NCBI GenBank assembly: GCA_024195585.1 | Contig: SWBL01000406.1 | Location: forward strand, 1-40,344 | Source: Aureobasidium sp. EXF-3400 | Lineage: Eukaryota; Ascomycota; Dothideomycetes; Dothideales; Saccotheciaceae | Direction: 5' to 3' | Length of the DNA: 40,344 nucleotides | In this document: positions 40,255-40,344 of the stretch, piece after piece | Layout: every line of letters starts with the position of its first letter | How positions within the stretch are numbered: position 1 is the first letter of the stretch | Translations under genes and position numbers: made by a program | Notes under the pieces: model-generated | Database searches by the model: none | Seen by the model: only the letters and a program-made list of their open reading frames with translations | Told to the model about the DNA's origin: nothing

Positions 40255-40344
40255 TGCCTCGAGGGAGAATCGAACTCCCATCTAAGGATTACCCAAGCCA
40301 TGCTTGGTCATTTCGATGACCGATATGAGACCTTCGTACTAGCC
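40255..40344 (-). tRNA. Elongator tRNA-Met (CAT) with 34-nt intron, 5' end cut by window
   Basis: Read on the minus strand: D-loop part GGCTAGTA, then anticodon arm AAGGT-CTCATA, an intron at 40323-40290, ATCCTT closing the arm, variable loop, T-arm GGGAG-TTCGATT-CTCCC, and acceptor strand ending CGAGGCA. The anticodon CAT is at 40327-40325, and the intron begins one base 3' of it, the canonical place. Loop CTCATAA after splicing is that of elongator Met, not the initiator. The first ~16 bases (acceptor 5' strand and half the D-arm) lie outside the window. Confidence 0.88.

Noticed and set aside
39954..40319. 121-codon plus-strand ORF at the window end
   Set aside because: Its end (MPRGRIELPSKDYPSHAW) is the antisense translation of the tRNA T-arm and acceptor, a common false ORF.
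1..40344. CRISPR array, phage or prophage elements, bacterial operons
   Set aside because: No regularly spaced identical repeats. Genes carry spliceosomal introns, and gene content is fungal nuclear throughout.

Overview
This is nuclear DNA of a filamentous ascomycete (Pezizomycotina; a dothideomycete is my guess, not shown). The reasons are short GT-AG introns (48-112 nt), one-promoter genes on both strands, an intron-bearing nuclear tRNA-Met, and a gene set typical of such fungi: fused HIS4, L-arabinitol dehydrogenase, GH45 endoglucanase, DUF4202, and a Pof3/Dia2-type F-box protein. Coordinates of spliced genes were built by hand from splice signals, and each final reading frame closes to a multiple of three.

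Layout. 1-6.5 kb: the 3' part of ATP-dependent PEP carboxykinase (+), a three-exon amidase (-) and a conserved membrane-anchored protein of unknown role (+). 6.5-11.8 kb: an accessory zone with one intact small nuclear-type gene (7157-7693), decayed relatives of it, a further broken coding stretch, and a family of ~115-bp imperfect palindromes that is densest at 9.5-11.3 kb. 11.8-13.8 kb: a three-exon zinc-finger-like protein with an Asp-Ala tract. 13.8-16.9 kb: mostly non-coding, but holding a 49-residue membrane microprotein (14775-14924, -).

16.9-27.2 kb is the housekeeping block: an RBR ubiquitin ligase with a long overlapping upstream ORF, a TPR/F-box/LRR protein, an unknown membrane-anchored protein, trifunctional HIS4 with one intron, and a four-exon patatin-like phospholipase. 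27.2-31.4 kb is gene-poor and carries coding-like stretches interrupted by frame changes. 31.4-40.3 kb is metabolic: L-arabinitol 4-dehydrogenase, an MFS (DHA1-type) transporter, DUF4202 tail-to-tail with a short-chain dehydrogenase, a GH45 endoglucanase and a tRNA-Met cut by the window end.

Working together: the GH45 enzyme and the arabinitol dehydrogenase both fit use of plant cell walls and pentoses, and PEPCK fits growth on gluconeogenic carbon. They are not a gene cluster in any strict sense. The most unusual signals are the shared core-promoter motif (TTCGGACCC 10-16 nt upstream of TATA) in front of three members of the 7.1-9.5 kb accessory group, the palindromic repeat family, and the microprotein. 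No CRISPR array, virus or recognised toxin gene was seen.
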